DNA of 64,000 nucleotides from Streptococcus suis (lineage in GTDB: Bacteria > Bacillota > Bacilli > Lactobacillales > Streptococcaceae): contig JAKTNI010000001.1 of NCBI GenBank assembly GCA_029593505.1, forward strand, positions 392,336 to 456,335. Direction: 5' to 3'. Below are positions 40,795 through 53,633 of the stretch, piece after piece. A program made the translations under genes and the position numbers. The notes beneath the pieces were generated by a model, which was given only the letters and a program-made list of their open reading frames with translations, ran no database searches and was not told where the DNA came from. The stretch's first letter is position 1, and each line of letters begins with the position of its first letter.

Positions 40795-41328
40795 ATGAAT
40801 GTTAGAGAAAATGCTCTAGTGCAAAAGTGTGCTCTGTCATTTATTGAAAAGGTTGGCAATCACGAGAACATATGGGATATCTATGAACAGATTTCTGATT
40901 TACTATCTATTATTCGTGATAGTAAGTTGAGTGATATTTTACGGTCAGGAAATGTTTCAAGAGAAGATAAAATGACGTTGATACGTACGTTACAGCAATC
41001 AGATTTTTGGCAGATTAATGATTTGATTGAGTATATGATACATACTGGTCATCTTGATTTGATTTCAGAAGCTCTTGAAGCTGCAAAGTTTGAAATAAAT
41101 AAATTTAAAAATGAATTTGATGCAAGTATTGTATCAGTTTATTCTTTGACAGGAACGCAAAAACAACGTATTTGTCAGTTGGTAGAAAAACGATTTTCCT
41201 TAGGGATACATGATGTAAAAGAAGTACTAGATCCAAATATTTTAGGTGGATTTATTGTCACTGTTAATCATAAGGTAATCGATGCTAGTGTTCGTAGACA
41301 ATTAAAGGATGCTAGAAATAGACTTTAA
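40795..41328 (+). CDS. atpH: ATP synthase subunit delta
   Basis: A 177-residue stator subunit that joins the b dimer to the top of the alpha3beta3 head: N-terminal helical domain (AtpH/OSCP) and a C-terminal domain with [27 protein letters not shown] directly after the atpF stop, with the SD inside atpF (GGAGACG). Confidence 0.95.
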   Translation: MNVRENALVQKCALSFIEKVGNHENIWDIYEQISDLLSIIRDSKLSDILRSGNVSREDKMTLIRTLQQSDFWQINDLIEYMIHTGHLDLISEALEAAKFEINKFKNEFDASIVSVYSLTGTQKQRICQLVEKRFSLGIHDVKEVLDPNILGGFIVTVNHKVIDASVRRQLKDARNRL

Positions 41329-41349
41329 AAAATAGAAAGTGGTGTTCTT

Positions 41350-42855
41350 TTGGTGATAAATGCACAAGAAATTAGCGCTTTACTAAAACAACAAATTGAA
41401 GGTTTTCAACCAGAATTTGATTATGCAGAAACTGGTGTAGTAACCTATATTGGAGATGGTATTGCTCGTGCGCAAGGGCTCGATAATGCCATGAGTGGAG
41501 AGTTGTTGGTATTTGAAAATGGTACCATTGGTATGGCTCAAAACTTAGAAACAGCTGATGTTGGTATTATTATTCTTGGTAGCTTTACGGATATTCGTGA
41601 GGGATCAGTTGTTCGCCGAACAGGTAAAATTATGGAAGTTCCAGTTGGGGAGAATTTGATTGGTCGTGTCATTAACCCCTTAGGACAGCCTGTGGATGGT
41701 CTAGGGGAGATTCACACGAGTAAAACTCGTCCAATTGAATATCCAGCTCCAGGAGTAATGCAACGAAAATCTGTTGCCGAACCCTTACAGACAGGACTTA
41801 AAGCTATTGATGCTTTAGTTCCAATTGGGCGTGGTCAGAGGGAATTGATTATAGGCGATCGTCAAACAGGTAAAACTTCTGTAGCTATTGATGCAATTCT
41901 TAACCAAAAAGGGCAAGATATGATTTGTATCTATGTTGCAATTGGTCAAAAAGAGTCAACAGTGCGTACCCAAGTGGAAACATTGCGTCAGTATGGAGCG
42001 TTGGATTATACGATTGTGGTTACAGCATCTGCTTCTCAGCCGTCCCCATTGCTCTTTTTAGCTCCTTATGCGGGTGTTGCAATGGCAGAAGAATTTATGT
42101 ATCAAGGTAAGCATGTATTGATTGTTTACGATGATTTATCAAAACAAGCGGTAGCGTATCGGGAACTGTCTCTTTTGCTTCGACGTCCACCGGGACGTGA
42201 AGCCTATCCAGGCGATGTATTCTATCTACACAGTCGCTTACTAGAGCGTTCGGCTAAGGTATCGGATGAGTTGGGTGGTGGCTCTATTACTGCGCTACCA
42301 TTTATTGAAACACAAGCAGGAGACATATCTGCTTATATTGCCACAAATGTGATTTCTATTACAGACGGACAGATTTTCTTGAAAGATGACTTATTTAATT
42401 CAGGAATTCGTCCAGCTATTGATGCCGGTTCTTCTGTGTCGCGTGTGGGTGGTTCTGCACAGATTAAGGCGATGAAAAAAGTTGCTGGTACACTTAGGAT
42501 TGACCTCGCTTCTTATCGTGAATTAGAAGCCTTTACTCAATTTGGTTCAGATTTGGATGCAGCAACACAAGCTAAATTAAATCGTGGTCGTAGAACTGTT
42601 GAGGTGTTGAAACAGCCATTACATAAACCACTTCCAGTTGAAAAACAAGTGTTAATTTTATATGCTTTGACAAATGGCTATTTGGATTCTGTTCCGATAG
42701 ATGATATTCTTACTTTTGAAAGTGAGTTATACGCTTATTTTGATTTACACTACGGAAGTCTACTAGATGTTATTCGTACAACTAAAGATCTTCCAGATAC
42801 AGATGAATTGAACGCTGCTATTCAAGCCTTCAAAGATCAATCTATCTTTCGGTAA
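41350..42855 (+). CDS. atpA: ATP synthase subunit alpha
   Basis: A 501-residue F1 alpha subunit with the non-catalytic nucleotide site: Walker [10 protein letters not shown] and the signature [17 protein letters not shown]. Start: TTG at 41350, because the N-terminus [12 protein letters not shown] then lines up with the usual [11 protein letters not shown]; the GTG next to it would shorten it by one. The Shine-Dalgarno is poor (AAAGTGG). Length normal. Confidence 0.97.
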   Translation: MVINAQEISALLKQQIEGFQPEFDYAETGVVTYIGDGIARAQGLDNAMSGELLVFENGTIGMAQNLETADVGIIILGSFTDIREGSVVRRTGKIMEVPVGENLIGRVINPLGQPVDGLGEIHTSKTRPIEYPAPGVMQRKSVAEPLQTGLKAIDALVPIGRGQRELIIGDRQTGKTSVAIDAILNQKGQDMICIYVAIGQKESTVRTQVETLRQYGALDYTIVVTASASQPSPLLFLAPYAGVAMAEEFMYQGKHVLIVYDDLSKQAVAYRELSLLLRRPPGREAYPGDVFYLHSRLLERSAKVSDELGGGSITALPFIETQAGDISAYIATNVISITDGQIFLKDDLFNSGIRPAIDAGSSVSRVGGSAQIKAMKKVAGTLRIDLASYRELEAFTQFGSDLDAATQAKLNRGRRTVEVLKQPLHKPLPVEKQVLILYALTNGYLDSVPIDDILTFESELYAYFDLHYGSLLDVIRTTKDLPDTDELNAAIQAFKDQSIFR

Positions 42856-42866
42856 AGGAGTGAATG

Positions 42867-43745
42867 ATGGCAGGTTCTCTTAACGAAATAAAAAATAAAA
42901 TTGCATCCACAAAGAAAACCAGTCAAATCACAGGTGCCATGCAGATGGTTTCAGCTGCGAAACTGGCAAAGTCTGAACAGTTAGCACAGTCCTTTCAGGT
43001 CTATGCTAGTAAGGTACGTCAAATTACAACAGACCTCTTACGTGGGGAGTTGATGGCTTCTGATACTCGAAATCCGATGTTACTTCGTCGTCCTATTCGC
43101 AAATCAGGCTACATTGTGATTACATCAGATAGTGGTTTAAAAGGATCCTATAATTCTAGTATTTTGAAAGTTGTGATGGGAATGATCGAACAGGATCATC
43201 AATCTAAAGAGGAATACGAGATTATTGCTATTGGTAGCATGGGAGCTGATTTCTTTCGTGCTCGTGGTATCAATCCGGTATTTGAATTAAGAGGATTGGC
43301 AGATAGTCCAAGTTTCGACGAAGTACAAAAGATTATTTCCAAATCTGTGGAAATGTATAAGAATGAACTATTTGATGAATTGTATGTGTGCTATAATCAT
43401 CATGTGAATAGTTTGACTAGTCAGGTTCGTGTTCAACAGATGTTACCTGTAGATGATTTGGATCATAGTGAGTCTGATGGTTACACAGCAACATTTGAGT
43501 TAGAACCTAATCGTGATATTATATTAAATCAACTCCTAACTCAGTACGCTGAATCCACCATTTATGGAGCGATATTGGATGCAAAAACAGCTGAAAATGC
43601 GGCTGGTATGACCGCTATGAAAACAGCAACAGACAATGCTAAAAACGTCATTACAGATTTGACAATTCAATACAACAGGGCTCGTCAGGCTGCGATTACA
43701 CAGGAAATCACTGAGATTGTAGCTGGAGCTTCAGCCCTTGAGTAG
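42867..43745 (+). CDS. atpG: ATP synthase subunit gamma
   Basis: A 292-residue central shaft: N- and C-terminal helices form the coiled coil ([20 protein letters not shown] and [19 protein letters not shown] ... ). The second of two adjacent ATGs was chosen (AAAGGAG, 6 nt spacing, usual MAGSL start). Length normal. Confidence 0.96.
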   Translation: MAGSLNEIKNKIASTKKTSQITGAMQMVSAAKLAKSEQLAQSFQVYASKVRQITTDLLRGELMASDTRNPMLLRRPIRKSGYIVITSDSGLKGSYNSSILKVVMGMIEQDHQSKEEYEIIAIGSMGADFFRARGINPVFELRGLADSPSFDEVQKIISKSVEMYKNELFDELYVCYNHHVNSLTSQVRVQQMLPVDDLDHSESDGYTATFELEPNRDIILNQLLTQYAESTIYGAILDAKTAENAAGMTAMKTATDNAKNVITDLTIQYNRARQAAITQEITEIVAGASALE

Positions 43746-45173
<1,428 letters not shown>

Positions 45174-45185
45174 AGGTGATTGACA

Positions 45186-45602
45186 ATGGCACATATGGCT
45201 GTACAAGTGGTGACACCTGACGGTATCAAATATGATCACCATGCTTCTTTTGTTTTGGTTAAGACAAAAGAAGGAGAAATGGGAATTTATCCGGGACATT
45301 TACAATTGATTGCAGTTTTAGAAATTGATGAGATGAAAGTGCGTCGGATAGACGATGAAAACCATGTGGATTGGATTGCAGTGAATGGTGGTATCATTGA
45401 AATTAATAACGATGTTGTTACTGTTGTATCTGATTCAGCAGAGCGCGCAAGAGATATTGACATTACCCGCGCAGAGCGTGCAAAACTACGGGCAGAACGC
45501 CAGTTAATTGAAGCACAGAAGATTCACAATGCTGATTTGGAAAGAAGAGCTGCTGTAGCACTTCAGCGTGCTATTAACCGTATACGCGTCGGTAAACATT
45601 AA
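45186..45602 (+). CDS. atpC: ATP synthase subunit epsilon
   Basis: A 138-residue rotor subunit with an N-terminal beta-sandwich ([15 protein letters not shown] ... [13 protein letters not shown]) and a C-terminal helical hairpin ([16 protein letters not shown]) that inhibits ATP hydrolysis. ATG 45186 has SD GAGGTGA at suitable spacing; the ATG at 45195 is also possible. Last gene of the operon. Confidence 0.95.
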   Translation: MAHMAVQVVTPDGIKYDHHASFVLVKTKEGEMGIYPGHLQLIAVLEIDEMKVRRIDDENHVDWIAVNGGIIEINNDVVTVVSDSAERARDIDITRAERAKLRAERQLIEAQKIHNADLERRAAVALQRAINRIRVGKH

Positions 45603-45634
45603 AATAGGTTCAGATGTTGACTGAACCTATTTTT
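45601..45634 (+). terminator. Terminator of the ATP synthase operon
   Basis: 13-bp stem (45601-45613 with 45621-45633) and 7-nt loop with a T run, overlapping the last base of the atpC stop. Confidence 0.92.
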
Positions 45635-45642
45635 CTATTTCA

Positions 45643-45651
45643 TGGTATAAT
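45643..45651 (+). promoter_or_regulatory. DUF1146 gene promoter placed for a leaderless transcript
   Basis: Extended -10 TGG-TATAAT; its end is 7 nt before the ATG at 45658, with no Shine-Dalgarno between. Same CATGGTATAATA context as the ligA promoter. Confidence 0.68.
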
Positions 45652-45657
45652 AGAATC

Positions 45658-45882
45658 ATGATTACATCACTTTTACGATTACTTAGTCATTTACTATTTA
45701 TCTACCTAGTACATCATCTTTTAATGACGACTGTTGATTGGTCGAAATGCTTAAAAGTAACTAGGGAAAATCAGAGTAAAATTCGATTGTTAGTATTATT
45801 TTTAGCGATTGGATTTGGTTATCTAGTGTCGACATTCTTTTTAGAATTGATACTGGTTGGACGGTCGTTGACTAGTGTTTGA
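45658..45882 (+). CDS. DUF1146 family membrane protein (YwzB-like)
   Basis: A 74-residue protein with two membrane helices (about 5-25 and 42-62) separated by a basic stretch (WSKCLKVTRENQSKIR). It fits DUF1146/YwzB, which lies between the ATP synthase operon and murA in many Firmicutes and has no proven function. It lies between the atpC terminator and murA, probably starts its own transcript with murA, and seems to lack a 5' leader. Confidence 0.85.
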   Translation: MITSLLRLLSHLLFIYLVHHLLMTTVDWSKCLKVTRENQSKIRLLVLFLAIGFGYLVSTFFLELILVGRSLTSV

Positions 45883-45904
45883 AAAGACAATAAAGGAAAT
45901 TTAA

Positions 45905-47188
45905 ATGGATACAATTGTTGTTAAGGGAAGTCAAACTGGACTTAAAGGTCAAGTTGAGATTGAAGGAGCTAAAAATGCCGTATTACCGTTATTGGCAGCG
46001 ACTGTTTTAGCGAGTAAAGGGCAAACGAGATTGACCCATGTGCCGATTTTATCAGACGTTTATACGATGAACAATGTAGTTCGTGGATTAGGAGTGCGTG
46101 TTAAATTTGATGAAGAAACAAAATCTATTGATATTGATGCAACGGGGAGATTAGGAAGTGAAACTCCCTATAAATATGTTAGTAAAATGCGTGCCTCTAT
46201 TGTTATTTTAGGTCCTATTTTAGCAAGGAATGGTTATGCGAAAGTTTCAATGCCTGGAGGTTGTACGATTGGTAGTAGGCCTATAGATCTTCATTTGAAG
46301 GGATTACAAGCGATGGGTGCTAAAATTAAGCAACGTGCTGGTTATATTGAAGCTAGTGCCGATAGATTACAAGGAGCTTTTATATATCTTGATTTTCCAA
46401 GTGTTGGCGCTACGCAAAATCTTATGATGGCAGCAGTTTTGGCAAATGGTACAACTGTGCTAGAAAATGCAGCTAGAGAACCTGAAATTGTTGATTTGGC
46501 TATTTTTCTTAATAAGATGGGAGCTAAAGTCAAGGGGGCAGGTACAGAGACGATTACTATCGAAGGAGTAGAGGAATTAACAGGAGTAGAACATCAAGTA
46601 GTACAAGATCGTATTGAAGCAGGAACATTTATGATTGCTGCTGCTATTACTGGTGGTGATGTCTTGATTAAAGATGCTGTTTGGGAACATAATAGACCAC
46701 TTATTTCTAAGATGTTGGAAATGGGCGTTCGTGTAACGGAAGAGCCGAATGGGATACGAGTTCAGTCTCAAGTAGATGACCTCAAACCAGTTACTGTAAA
46801 AACACTTCCTCATCCGGGATTCCCTACTGATATGCAAGCTCAGTTTACAGTTTTAATGGCCGTTGCAAAGGGTGAGTCAACGATGATTGAAACGGTATTT
46901 GAAAATCGTTTTCAGCATTTGGAAGAAATGCGTCGAATGGACTTGCATTCTGAAATCTTACGTGATACAGCATTGATTATGGGTGGGCAACCTTTGCAAG
47001 GAACTCAAGTGATGTCAACGGACTTGCGAGCTAGTGCTGCTTTGATTCTTGCTGGATTGGTAGCTGAAGGCGAAACAGTAGTAGGACAACTGACTCATTT
47101 AGATAGAGGATATTACCGTTTTCATGAAAAATTAGCGCACCTGGGCGCAACGATTAAGCGTGTGAGTGGAGAAGAGGAGAATGGATAA
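45905..47188 (+). CDS. murA: UDP-N-acetylglucosamine 1-carboxyvinyltransferase
   Basis: A 427-residue enzyme that adds enolpyruvate from PEP to UDP-GlcNAc, the first committed step of peptidoglycan synthesis. The reactive cysteine C120 is in [16 protein letters not shown], so it should be fosfomycin sensitive at that site, and the N-terminal [10 protein letters not shown] binds substrate. Streptococci have two copies; its position before epuA-endA matches the copy called MurA1/MurZ in pneumococcus. It overlaps epuA by 8 nt. Confidence 0.95.
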   Translation: MDTIVVKGSQTGLKGQVEIEGAKNAVLPLLAATVLASKGQTRLTHVPILSDVYTMNNVVRGLGVRVKFDEETKSIDIDATGRLGSETPYKYVSKMRASIVILGPILARNGYAKVSMPGGCTIGSRPIDLHLKGLQAMGAKIKQRAGYIEASADRLQGAFIYLDFPSVGATQNLMMAAVLANGTTVLENAAREPEIVDLAIFLNKMGAKVKGAGTETITIEGVEELTGVEHQVVQDRIEAGTFMIAAAITGGDVLIKDAVWEHNRPLISKMLEMGVRVTEEPNGIRVQSQVDDLKPVTVKTLPHPGFPTDMQAQFTVLMAVAKGESTMIETVFENRFQHLEEMRRMDLHSEILRDTALIMGGQPLQGTQVMSTDLRASAALILAGLVAEGETVVGQLTHLDRGYYRFHEKLAHLGATIKRVSGEEENG

Positions 47189-47372
47189 AGAACGTTTTAG
47201 CTATGTTGGCAAACAGCTAGCATTGGTATGTGTTGTGCTGATTGTAGGAGTGCTTGTATTTGGTCTTGGTCTCATGATTGGATATGGAGTGATTGGTGAT
47301 GGAGATAATGTTTTTTCGATACTTTCACCAGAAAAGTGGCACATATTGTTTAATAAATTCACTGGGAAGTAG
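47181..47372 (+). CDS. epuA: EpuA family small membrane protein
   Basis: A 63-residue single-pass membrane protein: a basic N-terminus, one long hydrophobic helix ([20 protein letters not shown]), and a short outer tail ([16 protein letters not shown]). It matches EpuA, encoded upstream of endA in streptococci; databases often label it as an RNA polymerase beta/epsilon-like subunit, which this topology does not support by itself. ATG 47181 has GAGGAG upstream. A hairpin with a T run begins inside its end. Confidence 0.85.
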   Translation: MDKERFSYVGKQLALVCVVLIVGVLVFGLGLMIGYGVIGDGDNVFSILSPEKWHILFNKFTGK

Positions 47373-47388
47373 GGAAACCTACTTTTTT
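47367..47388 (+). terminator. Terminator or attenuator between epuA and endA
   Basis: 7-bp stem AAGTAGG/CCTACTT with a GAAA loop and T6, overlapping the epuA stop. It is short, so partial read-through into endA is likely. Confidence 0.65.
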
Positions 47389-47401
47389 AAGCGGAGGAAG
47401 A

Positions 47402-48232
47402 ATGAATAGAAAAACGAAAAAACAGGCGATGAGTATAGCCAGTCTTTTGATAACGGTTTTAGTGATTGGGGGAAGTTATGTTTTTAACTCATCATCTTCG
47501 CAACAAACCGAAACTTATTACATTAATCAGTCCCATTCGAATGAGTCAACACCTAGTCAAGAATTAGCCAGTAGCATTTTGACAAGCGATGTCCGAAAAC
47601 AATTAGGAGGAGATATTGAGTGGAATGGTGCAGGGGCGTTCATTATCAATGGTAATAAAACAGATTTAGATGCTTCTGTATCCAGTATGCCTTATGCGAA
47701 TAATAAAACAAAAACTGTTCAAGGAGAAACTGTACCGGTCCTTGCAAATGCTTTGTTGGCTAAATCAACTCGTCAGTATAAGGATAGAGAGCAAACAGGA
47801 AATGGTCGAACATCATGGACACCAGCTGGTTGGCATCAGGTACATGGTTTAACTGGTGAATACGATCATGCCGTTGATAGAGGGCATTTATTGGGCTATG
47901 CGTTGGTTGGAGGACTTTCAGGTTTTGATGCGTCAACTAGTAATCCTGATAATATTGCTGTACAGACTGCATGGGCTAATCAAGCCTACGAAGATTATTC
48001 AACAGGACAAAACTATTTTGAAACTAAGATTCGTAAAGCTTTGGATAAGAACAAACGTGTTCGTTATCGGGTAACGCTTATTTATGCTCATCCGGATGAT
48101 TTATTAGCAGTAGGGAGCCATTTGGAAGCTAAGTCATCTGATGGTAGTTTAGAATTTAACGTTTTTGTGCCGAATGTCCAAAGTGGTCTTAGCATTAACT
48201 ATCATACTGGTGAAATTGTAGTAAATCAATAA
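47402..48232 (+). CDS. endA: DNA/RNA non-specific endonuclease EndA-like
   Basis: A 276-residue membrane-anchored nuclease with an N-terminal signal anchor (about residues 10-28) and a beta-beta-alpha-metal catalytic domain with the DRGH motif in [13 protein letters not shown] and the metal-binding asparagine in [22 protein letters not shown] sequence ([12 protein letters not shown]). In pneumococcus EndA degrades one DNA strand during transformation and helps escape from neutrophil traps; the role is probably the same here (inference). SD GGAGGAAG. Confidence 0.93.
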   Translation: MNRKTKKQAMSIASLLITVLVIGGSYVFNSSSSQQTETYYINQSHSNESTPSQELASSILTSDVRKQLGGDIEWNGAGAFIINGNKTDLDASVSSMPYANNKTKTVQGETVPVLANALLAKSTRQYKDREQTGNGRTSWTPAGWHQVHGLTGEYDHAVDRGHLLGYALVGGLSGFDASTSNPDNIAVQTAWANQAYEDYSTGQNYFETKIRKALDKNKRVRYRVTLIYAHPDDLLAVGSHLEAKSSDGSLEFNVFVPNVQSGLSINYHTGEIVVNQ

Positions 48233-48307
48233 AATAATCGTTAAACCATCATCATTAGAGATTATTGAATATGATGGAATTTATCGTGTATTTTTTCAAA
48301 AGACTTC

Positions 48308-48336
48308 TTGCTAAAATGTCTTTATTTTGCTACACT
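48308..48336 (+). promoter_or_regulatory. pheS T-box promoter
   Basis: TTGCTA (48308-48313), 17 bp, extended -10 TGC-TACACT (48331-48336). The transcript should start about 48343, at the T-box. Confidence 0.65.
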
Positions 48337-48342
48337 AATAAT

Positions 48343-48537
48343 AATTGAATACGAAGTCTGTGAGACTAGTAAACCAATGGCACCTGTTCAGGGAGTTGAG
48401 CCGTGACTGTAAGCTCAATCAGTGAAAATTGGTCGAATTCACTCACCAAAGGACTTAGAAAAAAGGTCTGCCTAGCAGATGAAAACGGATGGTACCGCGT
48501 GACAACGCTCCGATATGAGTGTTGTCGCGCCTTTTTT
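48343..48537 (+). ncRNA. T-box riboswitch (phenylalanine-type) upstream of pheS
   Basis: The leader has the invariant T-box stretch GGATGGTACCGCG at 48487-48499, followed by a terminator hairpin (GACAACGCTC/GAGTGTTGTC with one G-T pair, 48501-48525) and a T run before the pheS SD. Uncharged tRNA pairing with the T-box would form the antiterminator. A GAATTC at about 48434-48440 contains a Phe (TTC) triplet that could be the specifier codon, in agreement with the downstream gene. The class is certain; the specifier is inferred. Confidence 0.9.
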
Positions 48538-48549
48538 ATTGGAGGAAAT

Positions 48550-49593
48550 ATGTCAACTATTGAACAACAATTGGTGGAACTTCGCCAAACAACATTGGAA
48601 CAACTAACTGCGATGACAGATCAAGATGAAAAAGCATTGCAAGATTTACGAGTAGCTGTCTTAGGTAAAAAAGGTTCATTGACAGAGCTTTTAAAGGGAT
48701 TGAAAGATCTATCTAACGATATGAAGCCAATCGTTGGCAAGCAAGTTAACGAGGTACGTGATGTGTTGACAGCTGCTTTTGAAGAAACAGCTAAAAACAT
48801 CATGGAAGAAAAAATCCAACATCAATTAGTTTCTGAATCGATTGATGTAACATTACCTGGTCGTCGGGTTGCAGTTGGGAAACGTCATGTATTGACCCAA
48901 ACTGCTGAAGAAATTGAAGATATTTTCTTGGGAATGGGTTTTCAAATAGTAGATGGTTATGAAGTAGAAAAAGACTACTATAATTTTGAGAGAATGAATT
49001 TACCGAAAGATCATCCGGCCCGTGATATGCAAGATACGTTTTATATTACAGAAGAAATACTGATGCGCACGCATACTTCACCTGTTCAAGCGCGCACGAT
49101 GGATCAGCATGATTTTTCAAAGGGAGCGCTCAAAATGATTTCTCCGGGACGAGTGTTTCGTCGTGATACGGATGATGCCACACATAGTCATCAATTTCAC
49201 CAAATTGAAGGTTTGGTAGTTGGTGAGGGAATTTCTATGGGAGATCTGAAGGGAACCTTGGAATTGATTATTAAAAAGATGTTTGGAGAAGAGCGTCAGA
49301 TTCGTCTTCGCCCGTCTTATTTCCCTTTCACAGAACCGTCTGTTGAAGTAGATGTTTCTTGTTTTAAGTGTGGTGGTGATGGATGCAATGTGTGTAAAAC
49401 AACAGGCTGGATAGAGATTCTTGGAGCTGGCATGGTTCATCCACAGGTATTAGAAATGAGTGGTATTGATGCTACCAAATACTCAGGTTTTGCCTTTGGT
49501 CTTGGACAGGAGCGTATTGCTATGCTTCGTTATGGTATCAATGATATTCGTGGTTTCTATCAGGGCGACATACGCTTTTCAGAGCAGTTTTAG
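48550..49593 (+). CDS. pheS: Phenylalanyl-tRNA synthetase alpha subunit
   Basis: A 347-residue catalytic subunit of the (alpha-beta)2 enzyme. Class II motifs are visible: motif 2 [37 protein letters not shown] sequence ([12 protein letters not shown]), and motif 3 [17 protein letters not shown]; the N-terminal coiled coil binds tRNA. The ATG at 48550 has GGAGGA upstream, and upstream in-frame codons fall in the T-box. A Cys-rich insertion ([13 protein letters not shown]) is normal for PheS. Confidence 0.97.
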   Translation: MSTIEQQLVELRQTTLEQLTAMTDQDEKALQDLRVAVLGKKGSLTELLKGLKDLSNDMKPIVGKQVNEVRDVLTAAFEETAKNIMEEKIQHQLVSESIDVTLPGRRVAVGKRHVLTQTAEEIEDIFLGMGFQIVDGYEVEKDYYNFERMNLPKDHPARDMQDTFYITEEILMRTHTSPVQARTMDQHDFSKGALKMISPGRVFRRDTDDATHSHQFHQIEGLVVGEGISMGDLKGTLELIIKKMFGEERQIRLRPSYFPFTEPSVEVDVSCFKCGGDGCNVCKTTGWIEILGAGMVHPQVLEMSGIDATKYSGFAFGLGQERIAMLRYGINDIRGFYQGDIRFSEQF

Positions 49594-49728
49594 TCTTTGG
49601 ACAATGATTTTATAGTGTCATCGTGTTCCGAGATTGTATGATTTATTTTTACGTAATTAATAAGTCTGTACAAGTTTGAGAGGCTAGTTTGTCTGAGCAT
49701 ATCGCAGTTTGAAAATAAAGAGGAAAAT

Positions 49729-52128
49729 ATGTTAGTAAGTTATAAATGGTTAAAAAAATTAGTTGATGTTGATGCAACCAGTCATGAATTGGCAGAAAAG
49801 ATGTCTACGACCGGTATTGAAGTTGAGGGAGTGGAACAAAAGAGTCAGGGGCTTTCGAAACTTGTAGTAGGTCAAGTTGTATCTACTGAGACTATTCCAG
49901 ATACCCACCTCACTATCTGCCAAGTTGATATTGGCGAAGAAGTAACACAAATTGTTTGTGGTGCGCCGAATGTTGTAGCTGGTATTAAGGTGATTGTAGC
50001 TTTACCTGGCGCACGCATTGCGGGTAATCATAAGATTAAAAAAGGAAAAATTCGAGGAGTAGAATCGTTGGGCATGCTCTGTTCATTAAGTGAAATTGGT
50101 GTGCCAGACGCAGTAGTTCCCAAAGCTTTTTCGGATGGTATCTACCACTTGCCAGAAGATGCTATTGTAGGTGATTCTATCTTTTCATACCTTGACCTTG
50201 ATGATGAAATTATCGAATTATCCATTACTCCAAATCGAGCAGATGCTCTTTCTATGCGTGGAGTAGCTCATGAAGTAGCCGCTATCTATGATCGTCCAGT
50301 TCGCTTTACTCCTGTTGTATTGAAAGAGATCGATAAGAAAGCAAGTGATGTGATTGAGGTTGCCATTGAATCAGATAAGGTTGCTACTTATGCTGCGCGT
50401 GTCATCGAACACGTTACGATTGCACCAAGTCCACAGTGGTTACAGAATCTCTTGATGAATGCTGGTATTCGTCCACATAATAACGTAGTCGATATTACCA
50501 ACTATATATTACTTTATTTTGGTCAGCCGATGCATGCTTTTGATTTGGATAAGTTTGGTGATAAGAAAATTGTTGCACGTCAAGCGAAAGTTGGAGAGAA
50601 GTTGATTACTCTTGATGATGAAAAGAGAGAGCTTGTTCGTGAGGATATTGTAATTTCAGTAGCTGATCAGGCAGTAGCTGTTGGTGGAGTTATGGGTGGT
50701 GCCAACACAGAGATTGATTCCACTTCTAAAACAGTTGTTCTTGAAGCTGCCCTTTTTGATAGTAAGTCTATACGTAAGACATCTGGTCGTCTCAATCTTC
50801 GTTCTGAGTCTTCTTCTCGTTTTGAAAAGGGCATTAATATAGCAACTGTGACAGAAGCTTTGGATACGGCAGCAGCATTGATTGCTGATTTAGCTGGAGG
50901 TCAAGTTTTATCTGGTATTGTTTCTGCGGGTAGTGTAGATATTTCAGATGTACCAGTTACTGCAACTATTGATTATGTCAATCGTTCACTTGGAACTAAT
51001 CTTGATTATCAGCAGATTAGGGATATTTTTCGTCGTTTAGATATGAAGGTAACTGGTGATGAATCTCAATTTACAGTATCAGTTCCTCGTCGCCGTTGGG
51101 ATATTCGTATTCCGGCAGATTTAGTAGAAGAAATTGCTCGTATCTATGGTTATGAACAGTTGCCAACAACTTTACCTAAAGCAGATGGAACTGCTGGTGA
51201 ATTGACAACTATCCAAAAAATTCGTAGACAAGTTCGCAGTTTAGCAGAGGGAGCAGGATTAACAGAAATTATTTCTTATGCCTTGACAACTCCTAAAAAA
51301 GCTGTCGCATTTGCAAATCGTCCAACAGCTGTAACAGAACTGATGTGGCCAATGACAGTAGAGAGATCTGCATTGCGTCAAAATATGGTATCTGGTATGT
51401 TGGAAACAGTAGCCTATAATGTAGCGAGAAAGAATAAGAACTTAGCTCTGTACGAAATCGGAAAAGTGTTTGAACAATCTGGAAACCCTGCAGAAGAGTT
51501 GCCACAAGAAGTCAATAAGTTTGCCTTTGTTTTGACTGGTCAAGTTACAGAAAAAGATTTCCAAACAGCTCCGGTAACAGTTGATTTTTTCCATGCTAAA
51601 GGAATACTGGAAGCTATCTTTACTCACTATAAGTTGGTAGTTGATTTTGTTCAAACAAGTGATATGGGTGCTTTACATCCTGGACGTACAGCTGAAATTT
51701 ATTGTCAGAATCAAATAATTGGTTTTGTTGGACAAGTTCATCCTCAAACAGCTAAAGAGTATGGTATTCCAGAAACCTATGTAGCAGAAATCAATTTGGA
51801 TGCAATAGAATTAGCTTTACAACCTACTCAACCATTTAAGGAAATCTCCAAATTCCCACTCGTTCAGCGTGACATTGCCTTGTTATTAGACCAAGAGGTT
51901 ACGCATAAAGAAATCTTGGATGCAATTGCTGCTGCGGGAATTAAACGCTTGACGAGTATTACCCTCTTTGATGTTTATACTGGCAACAACATTGAATCTG
52001 GTAAGAAATCAATGGCTTATACTCTCACATTCCAAAATCAGATGGATAGTCTGACAGATGAGGAAGTTTCTAAATATATGGAAAAAATTACTAAGCGTTT
52101 GGAAGAACTGGGAGCTGAAATTCGTTAA
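49729..52128 (+). CDS. pheT: Phenylalanyl-tRNA synthetase beta subunit
   Basis: A 799-residue subunit with an N-terminal EMAP/tRNA-binding domain (residues 40-150), B3/B4 editing domain (about 210-385), B5 (about 405-475), a class-II core-like domain, and a C-terminal FDX-ACB anticodon-binding domain ([16 protein letters not shown] ... ). Length normal. It is separated from pheS by 135 nt in which I see no gene; many streptococci carry an acetyltransferase there. It is co-controlled by the T-box. Confidence 0.96.
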   Translation: MLVSYKWLKKLVDVDATSHELAEKMSTTGIEVEGVEQKSQGLSKLVVGQVVSTETIPDTHLTICQVDIGEEVTQIVCGAPNVVAGIKVIVALPGARIAGNHKIKKGKIRGVESLGMLCSLSEIGVPDAVVPKAFSDGIYHLPEDAIVGDSIFSYLDLDDEIIELSITPNRADALSMRGVAHEVAAIYDRPVRFTPVVLKEIDKKASDVIEVAIESDKVATYAARVIEHVTIAPSPQWLQNLLMNAGIRPHNNVVDITNYILLYFGQPMHAFDLDKFGDKKIVARQAKVGEKLITLDDEKRELVREDIVISVADQAVAVGGVMGGANTEIDSTSKTVVLEAALFDSKSIRKTSGRLNLRSESSSRFEKGINIATVTEALDTAAALIADLAGGQVLSGIVSAGSVDISDVPVTATIDYVNRSLGTNLDYQQIRDIFRRLDMKVTGDESQFTVSVPRRRWDIRIPADLVEEIARIYGYEQLPTTLPKADGTAGELTTIQKIRRQVRSLAEGAGLTEIISYALTTPKKAVAFANRPTAVTELMWPMTVERSALRQNMVSGMLETVAYNVARKNKNLALYEIGKVFEQSGNPAEELPQEVNKFAFVLTGQVTEKDFQTAPVTVDFFHAKGILEAIFTHYKLVVDFVQTSDMGALHPGRTAEIYCQNQIIGFVGQVHPQTAKEYGIPETYVAEINLDAIELALQPTQPFKEISKFPLVQRDIALLLDQEVTHKEILDAIAAAGIKRLTSITLFDVYTGNNIESGKKSMAYTLTFQNQMDSLTDEEVSKYMEKITKRLEELGAEIR

Positions 52129-52201
52129 TGTTTAATGAATTTTGGGTAGTTTGTTAAGATAATTAAGAATAAAATTAGTAGTTATCAAAAGTATATAAAA
52201 T

Positions 52202-52230
52202 AAAAGAACCATACTAAGTGTGGTTCTTTT
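52202..52230. terminator. Bidirectional terminator between pheT and mnmE
   Basis: 13-bp stem (52202-52214 with 52218-52230, one wobble) with A4 and T4 ends, 3-nt loop. The right arm overlaps the mnmE stop. Confidence 0.85.
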
Positions 52231-53602
52231 ATTTTCCAAGACAGAATTGACTAAACAATTGAGTAATTAATTCATCTGGTGCAGCATCTCCTGTAATTTC
52301 TCCTAAAATTTGCCAACAACGAGTTAGATCAACCTGTAGTAAATCAACAGGCATTCCCATTGCTAAGCCGTCATTGACAGCCTGTAGACTTTGAACAGCT
52401 TGCTCAATTAAACTAATATGGCGAGTATTGGAGAGATACGTTGCATCTTGTTCTACTAGACTAGCGTTTTCAAAGAACAGTTGGTTGATTCTATTTTCAA
52501 TATGGTCAATATTTTTATTATTCAAAACAGAGATAGGAATGAGGTCGTCAGGCAATTGTTCAATCTCAATTTTTTCTTCTAAATCTGTTTTGTTTAGTAG
52601 AATGATGCGGGTAGCTGTATCGGACAGAGCCAGTAGTGTTTTGTCTTGCTCAGTAAGTGGTTCAGATGCATTGAGAACGAGTAGGATAAGGTCTGCTTCC
52701 TCGAGAGCCTTTTTAGAACGTTCTACACCGATCTTTTCCACGATATCGTCTGTTTCACGAATGCCGGCAGTGTCAATTAGTTTAAGAGGAACCCCTTTGA
52801 TGTTGACATATTCTTCAATAATATCTCGTGTCGTTCCCTCAATATCTGTTACAATAGCTTTTTCTTCGCGGAGTAGGTTATTGAGTAAGCTTGATTTTCC
52901 TACATTTGGACGTCCAATAATAGCAGTAGCAATTCCTTCTCGTAAAATTTTACCTCGACGAGCTGTAGCTAAGAGTTGTTCTAAAAGAGTTTGAAATTGT
53001 AATGTTTTTTCACGAACAAGCTCGGTGGTTGCTTCCTCAACATCATCATATTCTGGATAGTCGATGTTTACTTCGATTTGAGCTAAGGTGGTCAGTATTT
53101 CTTGACGTGTGTCGTTAATCAGTTGAGTAAGAGAGCCATTTAATTGTTTGACAGCGTTGTGCATTGCTTTATCAGTTTTGGCTCGGATGACATCCATAAC
53201 TGCTTCAGCTTGTGTTAAATCAATCCTACCGTTTAAAAAAGCACGTTTGGTAAATTCACCCGGTTCTGCCATTCTTGCCCCTTGACGAATGAGCAGTTGA
53301 AGAATTTCATTAGTAACAGCAATGCCACCGTGAGTATTGATTTCAATAATATCTTCACGAGTAAAGGTACGTGGAGAGCGCATAGCTCCTAGCATCACTT
53401 CATCTAATACTTGATGTGTTTCTGGATCAATAATATGTCCATAATTGAGTGTATGGCTTGCAACGTTTGCTAAATTTTTTCCTTTAAAAATTTTACTTGC
53501 AATATGAAAGGCTTCCGTTCCAGAAAGGCGTATAATGCCGATTGCACCTTCTCCTAGAGGAGTTGCAATTGCAGCAATTGTATCAAATTCTTTGGTAATC
53601 AT
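52229..53602 (-). CDS. mnmE: tRNA modification GTPase MnmE
   Basis: A 457-residue protein that, with MnmG, makes 5-carboxymethylaminomethyl-uridine at tRNA wobble position 34. It has an N-terminal folate-binding TrmE domain, a GTPase with [12 protein letters not shown] and [10 protein letters not shown], and the C-terminal CLGK (FCLGK) that is the family hallmark. Monocistronic on the minus strand. Confidence 0.97.
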   Translation of the reverse strand: MITKEFDTIAAIATPLGEGAIGIIRLSGTEAFHIASKIFKGKNLANVASHTLNYGHIIDPETHQVLDEVMLGAMRSPRTFTREDIIEINTHGGIAVTNEILQLLIRQGARMAEPGEFTKRAFLNGRIDLTQAEAVMDVIRAKTDKAMHNAVKQLNGSLTQLINDTRQEILTTLAQIEVNIDYPEYDDVEEATTELVREKTLQFQTLLEQLLATARRGKILREGIATAIIGRPNVGKSSLLNNLLREEKAIVTDIEGTTRDIIEEYVNIKGVPLKLIDTAGIRETDDIVEKIGVERSKKALEEADLILLVLNASEPLTEQDKTLLALSDTATRIILLNKTDLEEKIEIEQLPDDLIPISVLNNKNIDHIENRINQLFFENASLVEQDATYLSNTRHISLIEQAVQSLQAVNDGLAMGMPVDLLQVDLTRCWQILGEITGDAAPDELITQLFSQFCLGK

Positions 53603-53633
53603 GTTCGTCCTTCTATGTAGTGTATTTACAAGG

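Noticed and set aside
48246..48286. CCATCAT/ATGATGG dyad after endA as terminator
   Set aside because: Long loop and no T run; it may be chance.
48403..48549. In-frame N-terminal extension of pheS
   Set aside because: It lies within the T-box and its terminator; the ATG at 48550 has GGAGGA and the normal PheS start.
52428..52994. 188-codon open frame on the plus strand
   Set aside because: Shadow of mnmE on the opposite strand; serine/arginine-rich with no start signal.
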